A DNA stretch of 64,000 bases from Cepaea nemoralis. Its lineage: Eukaryota; Mollusca; Gastropoda; Stylommatophora; Helicidae. The translations under genes and the position numbers were made by a program. The notes below the pieces were generated by a model, which was given only the letters and a program-made list of their open reading frames with translations, was not told the origin of the DNA and ran no database searches. Shown piece after piece: positions 63,193-64,000 of this stretch. Within the stretch, counting starts at the first letter, position 1, and the number at the start of each line of letters is the position of its first letter. The DNA lies in contig JACEFZ010017824.1 of assembly GCA_014155875.1 (NCBI GenBank), positions 87,501-151,500 on the forward strand. The letters are read 5' to 3'.

Positions 63193-64000
63193 CTAGTGTT
63201 CGTCTGCTGGTGCATTAGTTTGCCGTGATAAAAAGTCAGCAATAATGTTATCAGTGCCCTTGATATGGCGGATTTCAAAGTCGAAATCTTGAAGAAGAAG
63301 ACACCATCTTTCCAAACGATGGTTCTTTGGAACACCTTGCTTAAGTACCAGCAGCGGCGAATTATCGGTTAAAACAACAATATGCGAACCTAAGAGGACC
63401 TTAGATAATCGACGCATACAAAAAAGTAGACTTAATGCCTCCAACTCAACTGTGGAGTAATGGATCTCTGCCTTTTTTAGCTTGCGGCTTACGTAGAGTA
63501 TCGGATGTCTCAAGCCCTGATATTCTTGCATCAGGCATCCTCCAATTGCGATAGCACTCGAATCTGTGGTCAGAATAAAAGGTATATCTATGTTTGGTAA
63601 TCTTAATACTGGTGGGTTAGAAAAATTGATTTCAATTTGCACATTGCATCCTCTAAGCGGATACTCTTACAAAATTTTTCTGGATGATCTTTTGTCAACA
63701 GATTAGAAAAAACTGATGTGAGTTCTGCCCAGTTTGGTATAAACTTGGCATAATAGTTTATGAGACCTAATAGGCTTCTAACCTGTTTCTTTGTAGTTGG
63801 AACTTCTAGGTTGAGAATTTTTGATACGATTTTATCATCTGTCAACAGTTTGCCTTCGGAAATCCTATAACCTAGGAAGTCTATCTGTTTATAGCCTATT
63901 TCAACCTTGGAAGGTTTGATAGTAAGTCCAAAAAGAAAGATTTGGCTAAAGACTTGTTGGAGTGTAAGTAAGTGAGAAGTCATGTTTGAAGAATGGATAC
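63193..64000 (-). pseudogene. Ty3/Gypsy pol: C-terminal reverse transcriptase and RNase H, frameshifted, runs off the window
   Basis: The first frame (63983-63603) carries the end of a Gypsy reverse transcriptase: 'VEIGYKQIDFLGYRISEGK' and the connection 'QVRSLLGLINYYAKFIPNW'. A frameshift in 63603-63642 moves to the second frame (63642-63193), an RNase H domain with 'LTTDSSAIAIGGCLMQ', 'HYSTVELEALSLLFCMRRL', 'VLTDNSPLLVL' and 'DNIIADFLSRQ'. The acidic residues of the TDSS, STVELEA and TDN motifs are kept. Translation stops after 'PADEH', where an integrase should follow in an intact element. The upstream part continues past 64000. Confidence 0.88.

Overview
This window looks like non-coding DNA from a large, repeat-rich metazoan genome. 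No bacterial or plasmid-type gene organisation is present. One clear exon with consensus splice sites, many tRNA-derived SINEs, several non-LTR retrotransposon families, hAT and mariner-like MITEs, a Ty3/Gypsy element and very many micro-, mini- and satellite arrays all point to an animal. The repeat style is closer to a marine invertebrate, such as a mollusc or other lophotrochozoan, than to a vertebrate. That placement is inference from style, not from a diagnostic gene.

The only host protein-coding sequence I can support is a 735-bp exon on the minus strand at 2191-2925. It is open throughout, has an AG acceptor and a GT donor, and is phase 1 at both ends. It encodes about 220 low-complexity Pro/Ser/Gln/Asn-rich residues, then the start of the first membrane helix of a major-facilitator sugar transporter of SLC2A type, most like proton/myo-inositol cotransporters. 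The remaining exons are not recognisable here, so much of the window may be an upstream intron of that gene or intergenic DNA.

Layout. 1-2050: LINE 3' ends and SINEs. 2191-2925: transporter exon. 3089-6022: microsatellites and a 20-bp minisatellite. 7295-11612: LINEs with nested SINEs. 11686-16045: microsatellites, then 26-, 31- and 45-bp arrays and a hAT MITE. 17019-19850: a foldback element, a LINE with an inverted templated insertion, and a 20/21-bp minisatellite. 20200-34700: mixed SINE/LINE fragments and a 14-bp array. 34737-37310: 50-bp and 83-bp arrays. 37513-42915: LINE/SINE fragments with 59- and 68-bp arrays. 42924-48205: a 5.3-kb 42-bp satellite, the largest single structure. 48222-57180: SINEs, LINEs, 44- and 54-bp arrays. 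57194-59174: a young LINE with a perfect target-site duplication. 59690-61153: a 29-bp array with a hAT MITE and an RTE-like LINE. 61154-64000: the 3' part of a Gypsy element inserted into that LINE.

The elements interact as insertion layers. SINEs sit inside LINEs, LINEs inside SINEs, and MITEs inside tandem arrays. Target-site duplications let the order of events be read. Many (ATG)n, (GAA)n and (CTCA)n microsatellites begin exactly at LINE 3' ends, so LINE tails appear to seed much of the microsatellite content. Family letters (LINE-A to -H, -R, -S; SINE-F, -G, -I, -J, -N, -O, -P, -Q) are local labels for sequences that recur in this window, not database names.
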